DNA of 64,000 bases from Chitinophaga hostae (GTDB taxonomy: Bacteria > Bacteroidota > Bacteroidia > Chitinophagales > Chitinophagaceae). The translations under genes were made by a program, and so were the position numbers. The notes beneath the pieces were generated by a model. That model searched no databases, was not told where the DNA came from, and worked only from the letters and a program-made list of their open reading frames with translations. Every line of letters begins with the position of its first letter. The first letter of the stretch is position 1. Of the stretch, positions 45,301 to 52,992 are shown in pieces. The stretch is from assembly GCF_018224885.1 (NCBI RefSeq), contig NZ_JAGTXB010000022.1, positions 62,001 through 126,000 on the forward strand, written 5' to 3'.

Positions 45301-45631
45301 CTTCAGACAGTTTTGTGTTTAATTTTAACGGCTCACCCAGTTTCAGGAAGATGTCGTTATAAGTTTCAGTACCAAAGCTGATAAAGGATACTTCAACTTT
45401 GTACGGTCCGCCAACACGCATGTTGGGGATGGTGAACTCACCACCGTTACGGGTGGTTGTTCCATAAATTGTTCCAGTAGGTGTGTGGGTGGCTTTTACA
45501 GTGGCCCCGATGAGGCCTTCGCCTTTTGAATCAGTTACTACACCGGAGATGCTGCTGGTGGTAACCTGCGCATAGGTAACAAAAGCCGTGAGTAACAATG
45601 AGAATGTAATGAGTAATTTTTTTAACCTCAT
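42392..45631 (-). CDS. Oar-like TonB-dependent outer-membrane receptor
   Basis: A 1079-residue receptor. The signal peptide is MRLKKLLITFSLLLTAFVTYAQ. A carboxypeptidase-regulatory-like domain follows (SISGVVTDSKGEGLIGATV), and then a plug with KEVSITATKNTTKGNGGTAL, PTVNRSVQDFVRLSPQA and QFAVDGAVTNDVFGLSASG. QLQIVLNPYDVKQSGFTGGGINAITKSGTN is typical of the Oar group in Myxococcus and Bacteroidota. The barrel ends LRYSF, a normal C-terminal aromatic. Oar-type proteins have been tied to signal or protease export and large-substrate uptake. The ligand is unknown. It is monocistronic, with a perfect terminator. Confidence 0.92.
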   Translation of the reverse strand: MRLKKLLITFSLLLTAFVTYAQVTTSSISGVVTDSKGEGLIGATVKATHTPTGTIYGTTTRNGGEFTIPNMRVGGPYKVEVSFISFGTETYNDIFLKLGEPLKLNTKLSEGSTNLKEVSITATKNTTKGNGGTALNVSRTQMDNIPTVNRSVQDFVRLSPQASVSTNGKDGSPMGISFGGMSNKYNQFAVDGAVTNDVFGLSASGTNGGQAGANPISMETIDQLQIVLNPYDVKQSGFTGGGINAITKSGTNEFHGAAYVFYQDQSLVGKSPDSTRSKYGSFSNKIFGASLGGAIIKNKLFFYVNAERSKRNNPIDYNPADGSNKVSLAQMQDINNYLTKNFPSYNPGSFTDQEREKPATTLFGRIDWNINSVHKLTLRHNYLNASDMVASRTPTIATFNNANYTFPSISNSSVLELNSNFSNKLSNEFRLGFNTVKDRRKYIGQPFPSVTINESGGTIYLGTEPSSTANALDQKIWTITDNLTLYKGKHTITVGANAEFYNIKNTFIQNAFGGYTYSSISDFTSGLKPTTYQINYTTADSTNRDGVGFKAAQIGVYAQDEWNIRRNFTLTYGVRVDVPVFPTTPPNNVAFAKDPAFPGYSTTTLPKTRLLVAPRVGFSWDINDDGATIIRGGVGVFTGRVPFVWISNQYGNSGNTYTNVFLTRGDVPAGLTFRYDPNDPFYGQYSAAGATAAGATVKTGVSNINLTDRNFKFPQVFKTNLAVQRRLPWDMTATIEGNFSKTINNTIWNNLNVMPTGDSISLGGVTKRPTFKKVTGNFGTQVLLLQNTSEGYTYNITGELAKVTNNGFFFKVGYSYGDAYSVNDGTSSTAGSNWRFTPNINGLNNLENGRANYSMGSRVLAVVSKAFKYGKDKKYSTTLTLFYNGQSGIPYSWVYFNPSVDPTGDDLGSNGNNDLIYIPTASEVQNMSFKPITATATSTYTRSEAEQRADFESLISNDKYLSKHRGEDAKRNAVRTPFENIFDFKIAQVIPIIKSHKVEITFDILNVGNLLNKDWGRTYFIANNASTPLTYSGYNAATGVSTFQYDYRRIVNGFGDVKPYYINNFTARWRGQLGLRYSF

Positions 45632-46015
45632 AAAGCAAAGATTGTTGTTGAATCAAGCGCAAAGTTGCTTAATTTTCCGGTTAAAATTTTAACTCCGAAT
45701 TAACAAATTGTTAAGTAGACTGTGGATAACTTAACACGCCGTTAAAAAATTGTACAGCATCTATCCGAATGCCAATAAACAAAAGGAATTTTCAAGATTT
45801 TCGCTAAAAATTATGATTTTTCAAATAGGTGTTATTATTAATGAATGAAACCTATAACCACAGTGAACTTTATGCCGTTTTAAGTGTATAATATTCAAAT
45901 TAATTGTAATTATTTGTTATATGTTAAAATTAGCCTGTATAATTAACAATATTCCAAGGCCATTTTAACACAAATTCATCGCTACCCCTTCTCATTTTTT
46001 CACATGTATATGTCG
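45632..46015. other. Intergenic region between the Oar-like gene and ribBA
   Basis: About 430 bp of AT-rich DNA between divergent genes, up to the ribBA promoter box. On the minus side AAGCAACTTTG (near 45665) is one base off a -7 box for the receptor. No open frame, FMN riboswitch core or long repeat was seen. Confidence 0.6.
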
Positions 46016-46023
46016 TAACTTTG
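46016..46023 (+). promoter_or_regulatory. -7 promoter element of ribBA
   Basis: TAACTTTG fits TAnnTTTG. The transcript would start near 46030, which excludes the in-frame TTG at 46021 and leaves the ATG at 46060. A Shine-Dalgarno-like GGAGG is present 10 bp before that ATG, a feature rare among genes of this window. Confidence 0.55.
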
Positions 46024-46059
46024 CGCAATTCAACATTACTGACCCGGAGGGAATATTAT

Positions 46060-47262
46060 ATGTTAGATAAAATAGAAGCAGCAATAGAAGATATAAAAAA
46101 CGGCAAACTGGTGATCGTAGTAGATGACGAGGACCGTGAAAACGAAGGTGATTTTATAACGGCAGCACGCAATGTAACACCCGAAATCATCAACTTTATG
46201 AGTACCCACGGCCGTGGGCTCATTTGTGCACCGCTGGTAGAAGAGCGCTGCGAAGAACTGGGACTGGAACTGATGGTCCGCGATAACACCGCCTTACATC
46301 AAACCCCCTTTACCGTTTCGGTCGACCTGCTCGGACATGGCTGTACCACCGGCATTTCCGCACATGACAGGGCCAAAACAGTGCAGGCACTGATCGATCC
46401 CAACACCAAACCCGAACACCTCGGCAAACCCGGACACATTTTTCCGCTCAAAGCTAAAACAGGCGGCGTATTGCGTCGCTCCGGACATACGGAAGCCACC
46501 ATCGACCTGGCCAGGCTCGCAGGGTTTGAACCTGCCGGCGTACTGGTAGAAATCATGAATGAAGATGGCTCTATGGCCCGCTTGCCGGAACTCCGTGAAA
46601 TTGCCACCAAATTCGATCTCAAGCTTATCTCCATTAAAGACCTGATCTCCTACCTGCTCAGTACCGAAACACTGATAGAGGAAGGGGTGAAAGTGCAGAT
46701 GCCTACCAAATACGGCAACTTTGAACTGATCGCCTTTAAACAAATCAATTCCGGCGAAATTCATATGGCCCTGAAAAAGGGAGATTGGAAAAAAGATGAG
46801 CCGGTACTGGTACGTGTTCACTCCTCCTGTGTAACAGGAGATATACTTCACTCTTTACGTTGCGATTGTGGTGAACAATTGCACGCCGCCATGAAAATGG
46901 TGGAAAAAGAAGGGAAAGGCCTTATATTATATATGAACCAGGAAGGAAGAGGAATTGGTTTGATGAACAAACTCAAAGCCTACAAACTCCAGGAAGAAGG
47001 AATGGATACCGTAGAAGCTAATATAGAACTGGGCTTTAAGATGGATGAACGCGACTATGGTGTGGGAGCACAGATACTCCGTCAACTGGGCATCAGCAAA
47101 CTGCGCCTTATTACCAATAACCCGCGTAAACGCGCCGGGTTAAGCGGTTATGGCCTTGAAGTGGTGGAAAATGTAGCCATCGAAATTAATCCTAACCCGC
47201 ATAACGAAACATACCTTAAAACCAAAAGGGATAAATTAGGACACGAGATATTGAAGGATTAA
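46060..47262 (+). CDS. ribBA: Bifunctional 3,4-dihydroxy-2-butanone 4-phosphate synthase / GTP cyclohydrolase II
   Basis: Catalyses both entry steps of riboflavin synthesis. The 400 residues comprise RibB (1-~200) with VIVVDDEDRENEGDFITAA, STHGRGLICAPL, DRAKTVQALID, and the C-terminal RHS loop HTEATIDLARLAGFEPAGV. RibA (~205-400) follows, with zinc ligands in HSSCVTGDILHSLRCDCGEQ and the GTP site NQEGRGIGLMNKLKAYKLQEEG. The start ATG follows GGAGG and a promoter box lies 37 bp upstream. No other rib gene is nearby, so the rest of the pathway is elsewhere. Confidence 0.97.
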   Translation: MLDKIEAAIEDIKNGKLVIVVDDEDRENEGDFITAARNVTPEIINFMSTHGRGLICAPLVEERCEELGLELMVRDNTALHQTPFTVSVDLLGHGCTTGISAHDRAKTVQALIDPNTKPEHLGKPGHIFPLKAKTGGVLRRSGHTEATIDLARLAGFEPAGVLVEIMNEDGSMARLPELREIATKFDLKLISIKDLISYLLSTETLIEEGVKVQMPTKYGNFELIAFKQINSGEIHMALKKGDWKKDEPVLVRVHSSCVTGDILHSLRCDCGEQLHAAMKMVEKEGKGLILYMNQEGRGIGLMNKLKAYKLQEEGMDTVEANIELGFKMDERDYGVGAQILRQLGISKLRLITNNPRKRAGLSGYGLEVVENVAIEINPNPHNETYLKTKRDKLGHEILKD

Positions 47263-47338
47263 GTGACGGTTCATTGGTGATAGAGCCGCGTAGAAAGCAG
47301 CAGTCATCGGAAGATGGTTGTGAAGTAAAATAAACCAC

Positions 47339-47368
47339 ACAAAGGAGCAGCATTTGTTGCTCCTTTGT
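47339..47368. terminator. Two-way terminator between ribBA and the TamB-like gene
   Basis: ACAAAGGAGCA pairs perfectly with TGCTCCTTTGT around an 8-nt loop. It lies between the converging 3' ends of ribBA and the TamB-like gene. Confidence 0.85.
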
Positions 47369-47392
47369 TGTTTGAGCCCGCCGGCATCGCGG

Positions 47393-50300
47393 CTATTGCT
47401 TACCCGTACTGTCTTGTTTGATTTTTTCTATTTCTTCCTGTTGCTGTTTCAGCAAGGCTGCCTTACGCAGGGAATCGAGCAGGGGGGAGCGGCTCCGTCG
47501 TTTATCATTAAACAGCTCGCTGAGCCGGTTGTATTCCCTGATATAGGAAATACCCACACCGGATTTCGTACGGTTGTTAAGGTTATATACGTCGTAGTCC
47601 GTTTTACTGAAGGCATTGATACGGAAACGGCCATCGGGCGTAAGGAGGTACTCAATCCTGAAGTCGCCCGCAAAACGGTTGGTATTGGCAGAAGTAGCCG
47701 TTTTACCCCAGTCGTAGTCCCCGCCTGCATATAAACGGAACCGGTTGTTGAACAGGTTGCTGGTAATACCGGCACTCACCTGGTTGCGGTCTACGGAAGA
47801 GTTGTCTACCGGCCCGCCCACATTATAAGCCCGGTAATTGACGTTTACCCCGATACCACTTCCTTTGAGCAAGGCGCCTGTTATATTGTTCAGGATGGCC
47901 TGCGCCTGTGCGGAGAGCGCTTGTCCCACACTGTTTTTACCTGTAATACCTACATTGGCTGCCGCAGTAGTGGTAGCATCATCCGGCAGGAATTGGTTGG
48001 AGAACAACAGTCCCCATACCTGGAACAAAGCCTTGTTCTGATCATTGTTGATTTCTTTCAGGTGGGCGGCCACGCCACTTTCGTAAGCCAGGCTGCCTAC
48101 TTCCGGCAATTCGATGGAGTAGGTGATATCCGGCTTCAGCAGGGCGCCGCGCAGGTTGATTTTTACATCTACCTTTTCTGTGCGGGTGGCCAGTTTATCC
48201 GTACTCACGTTGGTGCCTTGCCCTACGAGGTTGTACAAACTCACTTTAGGCAAGGAGTATTTGGCCATAATGTTTACCCGCGCTTCGGATGGGTCACCGT
48301 TCCAGGTAATGGTACTGTTTTTTTCTATGTCGAATTTCCAGCTGGTTAAACGCTGGAAATTGAAATTATAGGAACCGTTGTTGATTTCATAGTTACCAAA
48401 CATGGTAAAATCACCTTCTGTGTTTACTGTGATCTGCAGGTTACCGGTACCATTGGCAGAAATAATATCGCCGGTGGTGGCATCCAGGATAACATCGATC
48501 TGGGCATCGGGGTTGGCCGCAATATCCAGTTTCACCGTGAGTTTGGTGTTATCTTTCTTCTTCTTCTTTTCTACTATCTCCGTACCATACGTCTTGAAGG
48601 TGATATAGTCATATTTTCCTATATCCTTGCTGTCGGACATCGGCAGGTAAAAGTGGGTACCTTTAATTGGCCTGGCCAGTATATGCATCTGCATATCATT
48701 CAACGGGCCGGAAAAGTATACTTTACCATCGGCCAGTACATCGCCATAAAACAGGTCGTTATCGGCCGCACTGGTGTTGAGGAACAGGAAGCCCCTGCCG
48801 GTAACGTCAAAATCAAAATTGAGTTTGTCAAAATGGTCATGACTGATATAGCCGCTGGCAGTGCCTTTGGTATTGTATTTATCGACCAGTACAAAGTTGC
48901 CGAATTCTATCAGGTTATCATCCACGTTTACATTCAGCTTAGGAATGCGGTAGTGCGTACCCAGGTAATCTACTGTAACACCTACGGTATCCAGGGTAAG
49001 GTTACCTTTTACCGAAGGCAAACTGGTAGTGCCGCCAACGGTCAGATTACCCGCTACGGTACCGGTGAGCTGAGATACATATCCCGCCAGGTACTTATTC
49101 AACAGGCTGATAGAAGTGCCATTCAGCTTAATAGACGCGTCTATGCTATTGTCTGTGGCCGATAAACCAATTTTACCCTGTGCCAGGAAAGCTTTTCCTT
49201 CATTGTCGGACTGTACATTAAAAGTAGCGACGCCGGTCCGGTGATGATAGGTGCCATCTACGTTCAGAATACCGATTGAATCGTTGTCTATGCGCAGTTC
49301 CCGGGTTCTGAGCGCCGCATTCACATCCAGGTTCTGGGTCGGATCTGCGATATTGATAGTGCCATCTGTAATCCCTTCCACGCGGGTGGTGATCAACTGA
49401 GCCGGAATTACATCCGCCAGGTTCAGGTTTTTGAGGGTCACTATAAATTTGGATTCGTCCGGATTGTATTCATTTGTTTCTATGGTAATCAGCTGGTCAT
49501 TGCGGTTGATACGCAGGTTTTTTACGGTGAGAAAATGTTTGCTCCAGTAAATTTCATTGCCGGGAGTAACATTCCATTGCCGCTCATTTACCGTGAAGGC
49601 GCTGTTAAGGAAGTTGATCTTTACGCCTTCCGGTACGGTCACCACACGGGCGTAAAAACCATCGAGCGAGGAGGTATCTTCCGCCGCCAGATCTACTTTT
49701 ACAAAAGAGGTATCATGTCCTGAGCTGGCCAGGATCACCGGGTTTTCCAGTATCACATTTTTGCCCGATAGTACTTTGCCGATACTGGTGCTGATATTGA
49801 CTTTGTTAAAGTTACCATCTCCCTTTACCTGTAGTTCCTGCACATGATATTGCTGGTAACCGGCCTCCGGTATGTTGATGTTTAATGCCAGGTTGCCGCC
49901 ATTCATGGTGTTCAGGGCGCCGTCGACCTTGCTGAAATTAAAGCCGGAAAACTGGTTGGTATAACCTTTCAGCAGTTTGTCCACTTCCCCCAGGTTGAAG
50001 GCAAAAGTGAAGTCCTGGTTAATATTAATGTTTTGCGGCGGACTGAAATAGCTGGGATAGTACTTATATAACAACAGGTGGAAGGCATCTGGTAACTGGA
50101 GGAAGCTGTATTGTCCTTTTACAAATCCGCTAACTTCACTGCCGGCAAATTCCAGTATTTTCTTATTATCCACCATATGTGAAGACACATTCAGCGAATC
50201 GAACTCCAGTCGGCGGTTATTTTTAAATACAGATACATCGTACATCCTGGCTATGCCGTCGAAGTTATCGATGTTGCTGCCGGCGAAATTGAGATCCAGC

Positions 50301-52240
50301 TTGGCTTGCAGGGTAACGGAGTCTTCGGTGATATGCAGCGCTTTCAGATCACTCTTGCGGATTTCGGAATTGAATTTAAATACCGGTAAGGCTTCGTTGA
50401 AGTCGATGGTACCGGCGAAATCCATATCGAGGTTAGGATCGTTGGCCGCAAGGGAACCGTTAAAGAACTTACGGCTCATTTCCCCTTTGGTTTTGATGTT
50501 ATGATAATTGTATCCGAAGAGGGCTATTTCCTGTACGTTGGCATCTACACTGGCTTTCAATGTTTTGAAATTGAAGCCGGCCCCATCTACCTTTGCGTCG
50601 AGGGAGATGGTAGACAGGTTGGTATTGTCAAACAAACTGCCGATATCAAAATTAACTGCCGTTAAGCTTCCCGAATAAACAGGAACATCCCGGCTGGTTT
50701 TGAAGTTAAGATCGGAGTTGAGTTTGCCGAGATTGGTTTGAAACTGGCCATAGGCCACAAAGTCATTGATGAAGCCGGTGTAGCTTCCCTGGAAGCGGAT
50801 GGCAGAGAGCCGGTCGATCCTGACGGTATTCACCACATCTTTTACGATAGGCATGATCTGCATTACATCTTTACCGGTGGTGACCAGTTCCTCGGCATGG
50901 AAGTCGATGAAGGTTTCATAAATATCCGGCAAGCCGCGCATTTCGAGGCTTCCTTTCAGGCGGGTAGTATTGCCTGCTTCCAGTTCTATATCCGTTGCTT
51001 TCAGGTTGCTGACAGGCCCGCGGGCTTTACCGTTGAGCGTAATTTCTTTTTTCCAGGAGGATAACGGCGGTGCGAAGAAGGCGATATCATCGGACGACAG
51101 CTTACAATTCTTAAAGTGGGCCTGCATGAACACATCATTAATATAATCGCTCATGTCGCTGATATCACTGTACTGCATGGTGTAGTAGTCGCCGATATGG
51201 CTGCGGTTCGTTTCCAGGTCGAGCTGGGAAAACTCCATTTCCACTGGCGACATTTTAAACCGGCTGCTAAGCTTTTTTACCTCAAAGCCGCTGCGTTCTT
51301 TGGTGCGGAGGGTGAGGTCGCCGAATATACTGTCTTTCACCAGGCTGGTGTTGGTGAGCGACAGGTTAATTTCGTTGAAACGGATATGATGCGGGGCAAA
51401 ATAGCCGGCCTCTATTTTCGTGGTGTCGTCGGGGTTATCCACGCCGAAGATGCCGTCTTTTATATTAAGTTCTTTTACAATGAGTTTCCAGTTTGCGTTG
51501 TTCCAGCGCAGTTGCTGCACTTTCCCGGTATCAGGTATGGGGCTGGCGGAAGCCTCACCGGGCTTTCTTTTACGCCGTAGCGGGGAAGAGGCATAACTGC
51601 TGATAATAAAGTTCGGGGAGGTGAGGGTGAGCTCCTGTATGTCGATATTATGTTTTTGCAGGTCGAGGTTTTTGGCGTCGAGGTAAATGCGTTTGGCAGA
51701 TGCGCGCATATCTTCACCCACCCAGGCATCCACCTGGTTAACCTGAATATTTTTGAGATCAATTTTTTTCAGATCCAGCGAAATGCCTTTGGATGGCCTG
51801 GTGCTGGTGTCGGGGGCGGAGGAACCGAATGCCTCTTCAAGGAAATGAAAATTCCAGACGGAGTCTTTACGCGACCGCAGCAGGTTCACCTGTGCGTTTT
51901 CAAGCCCTATAAATTTGATGACGGGTTTATCCTGGAAAAAGAACCAATCGGTAATCCGTACCTGGAGTTTACCTGCATAGAGGAGGGTATCCTGGTGCTG
52001 ATCTTCAATGAGCGTACCCTCCAGTTGCATGCTGTTAAACAGCCGGAAGGTAACATGATCTATCTCCACGCGTGTTTTCAATTGTTCCGACAGCCGGCTG
52101 GTTACCTGGTGTACGAGGAAGTTTTGTACCACGGGGATGTTAACCAGTATTCCGATCAGGATGACAAGGCCTAACAAACATAGTAACACGACAGATAATA
52201 TTTTCCGGACTTTTTTCAGGCTGCAAAGTTTATCCGGCAA
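47393..52240 (-). CDS. TamB-like translocation and assembly protein (AsmA/DUF490 superfamily)
   Basis: A very long envelope protein (maximal frame 1615 residues) anchored by one N-terminal membrane segment (ILSVVLLCLLGLVILIGILVN) with a giant periplasmic beta-taco region. The N-terminal part is AsmA-like (FLVHQVTSRLSEQLKTRVEI, QDTLLYAGKLQVRI) and the C-terminal ~450 residues carry the DUF490/TamB domain (YNFNFQRLTSWKFDIEKNST, ITWNGDPSEARVNIMAKYSL, PDITYSIELPE, GVAAHLKEINNDQNKALFQVWGLLFSN). TamB-like proteins move phospholipids or help assemble outer-membrane proteins. The frame opens with a TTG at 52240 that lies within a promoter box, and no ATG occurs before residue ~70. The real start is likely the CTG at 52219 (then KKVRKIL), which restores a normal basic N-terminus. 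Confidence 0.92.
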   Translation of the reverse strand: MPDKLCSLKKVRKILSVVLLCLLGLVILIGILVNIPVVQNFLVHQVTSRLSEQLKTRVEIDHVTFRLFNSMQLEGTLIEDQHQDTLLYAGKLQVRITDWFFFQDKPVIKFIGLENAQVNLLRSRKDSVWNFHFLEEAFGSSAPDTSTRPSKGISLDLKKIDLKNIQVNQVDAWVGEDMRASAKRIYLDAKNLDLQKHNIDIQELTLTSPNFIISSYASSPLRRKRKPGEASASPIPDTGKVQQLRWNNANWKLIVKELNIKDGIFGVDNPDDTTKIEAGYFAPHHIRFNEINLSLTNTSLVKDSIFGDLTLRTKERSGFEVKKLSSRFKMSPVEMEFSQLDLETNRSHIGDYYTMQYSDISDMSDYINDVFMQAHFKNCKLSSDDIAFFAPPLSSWKKEITLNGKARGPVSNLKATDIELEAGNTTRLKGSLEMRGLPDIYETFIDFHAEELVTTGKDVMQIMPIVKDVVNTVRIDRLSAIRFQGSYTGFINDFVAYGQFQTNLGKLNSDLNFKTSRDVPVYSGSLTAVNFDIGSLFDNTNLSTISLDAKVDGAGFNFKTLKASVDANVQEIALFGYNYHNIKTKGEMSRKFFNGSLAANDPNLDMDFAGTIDFNEALPVFKFNSEIRKSDLKALHITEDSVTLQAKLDLNFAGSNIDNFDGIARMYDVSVFKNNRRLEFDSLNVSSHMVDNKKILEFAGSEVSGFVKGQYSFLQLPDAFHLLLYKYYPSYFSPPQNININQDFTFAFNLGEVDKLLKGYTNQFSGFNFSKVDGALNTMNGGNLALNINIPEAGYQQYHVQELQVKGDGNFNKVNISTSIGKVLSGKNVILENPVILASSGHDTSFVKVDLAAEDTSSLDGFYARVVTVPEGVKINFLNSAFTVNERQWNVTPGNEIYWSKHFLTVKNLRINRNDQLITIETNEYNPDESKFIVTLKNLNLADVIPAQLITTRVEGITDGTINIADPTQNLDVNAALRTRELRIDNDSIGILNVDGTYHHRTGVATFNVQSDNEGKAFLAQGKIGLSATDNSIDASIKLNGTSISLLNKYLAGYVSQLTGTVAGNLTVGGTTSLPSVKGNLTLDTVGVTVDYLGTHYRIPKLNVNVDDNLIEFGNFVLVDKYNTKGTASGYISHDHFDKLNFDFDVTGRGFLFLNTSAADNDLFYGDVLADGKVYFSGPLNDMQMHILARPIKGTHFYLPMSDSKDIGKYDYITFKTYGTEIVEKKKKKDNTKLTVKLDIAANPDAQIDVILDATTGDIISANGTGNLQITVNTEGDFTMFGNYEINNGSYNFNFQRLTSWKFDIEKNSTITWNGDPSEARVNIMAKYSLPKVSLYNLVGQGTNVSTDKLATRTEKVDVKINLRGALLKPDITYSIELPEVGSLAYESGVAAHLKEINNDQNKALFQVWGLLFSNQFLPDDATTTAAANVGITGKNSVGQALSAQAQAILNNITGALLKGSGIGVNVNYRAYNVGGPVDNSSVDRNQVSAGITSNLFNNRFRLYAGGDYDWGKTATSANTNRFAGDFRIEYLLTPDGRFRINAFSKTDYDVYNLNNRTKSGVGISYIREYNRLSELFNDKRRSRSPLLDSLRKAALLKQQQEEIEKIKQDSTGKQ

Positions 52241-52245
52241 AAATA
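52238..52245 (-). promoter_or_regulatory. -7 promoter element of the TamB-like gene
   Basis: On the minus strand TATTTTTG fits TAnnTTTG exactly and overlaps the first possible start codon (TTG at 52240), so translation must begin further inside. Confidence 0.45.
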
Positions 52246-52992
52246 ATTAATAGTTGGCAATAGCGGCCACAATTACAAACCGGGACTATTGAATTATAAA
52301 TGATGCAGTTGATATCGGCAGATGAGCACCGGATTTATTTACCCACCCTACAATTTCGTATATAGATAACAGTGAGTAGGGGCTGAAAAAACGACTGATA
52401 ACGTGAAATTTGAGGTCAAATAGTTTGTCATTATATTGTCTTTTCAATACTACTTAATGGTGTTATATTAAGTCTGTATGGTGTTATTTTAGCATAAATA
52501 AATTAAAAATTATCTTAATCTAAATTATTATTTGTTTAATTATCAATTATTTGCATCGTCATATTGATTTTTTAGACGTTAAAATAGCCGTCATTCAATT
52601 GTCACATATTCATCCTGCGTTATTAGGAAAACTTTAACAATTCTAATTTGAGTCCCGAACAATGGTAGTGAACAAAAAAGAAGTAATACTAACGTAACGA
52701 GTAAAATGTAGTCAACCAGGTAACAAAAAATGTAGTCAACAGGTAACGAAATCTAGTCAACCAGGTAATGTAATTCATCATTCAGTCACACTTAATTCAG
52801 TCAGCAAACATTCAACAGGAGCAATAATTTCAACCAATAGCAGGGTCGTACAGCCTTCGGTCCAACAATTCAGGGCAATCATCAATTATTAATTCATTAA
52901 AGTGTAGTTATAAAATCGTCAGTGAACAAATGATCGTTAGCGTCGGACGAGGCAGTCTGATCAATCCAGAATAATTTTTTAAACCAGAATCT
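52246..52992. other. Long AT-rich intergenic region upstream of susC
   Basis: About 750 bp without an open frame that looks real. Notable contents are a duplicated ATGGTGTTATATTA/ATGGTGTTATTTTA motif at about 52458-52493, three TGTAGTCAACCAGGTAAC-like tandem units at 52707-52770, and ATTCAGTCA twice at about 52780-52803. It probably holds the promoter and control sites of the susC operon. I could not identify an exact TAnnTTTG box. Confidence 0.6.
52707..52770. repeat. Three tandem TGTAGTCAACCAGGTAAC units
   Basis: Units at 52707-52730, 52731-52751 and 52752-52770 share the core TAGTCAAC-CAGGTAA with spacings of 24 and 21 bp. Positioned 220-290 bp upstream of susC, they could be regulator-binding sites. 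Confidence 0.7.

Noticed and set aside
45632..46059. FMN riboswitch before ribBA
   Set aside because: No conserved RFN core was found, and the promoter box leaves a leader of only about 30 bases.
52707..52770. Short CRISPR or integration site from the tandem repeats
   Set aside because: Only three degenerate units without unique spacers; better read as binding sites.
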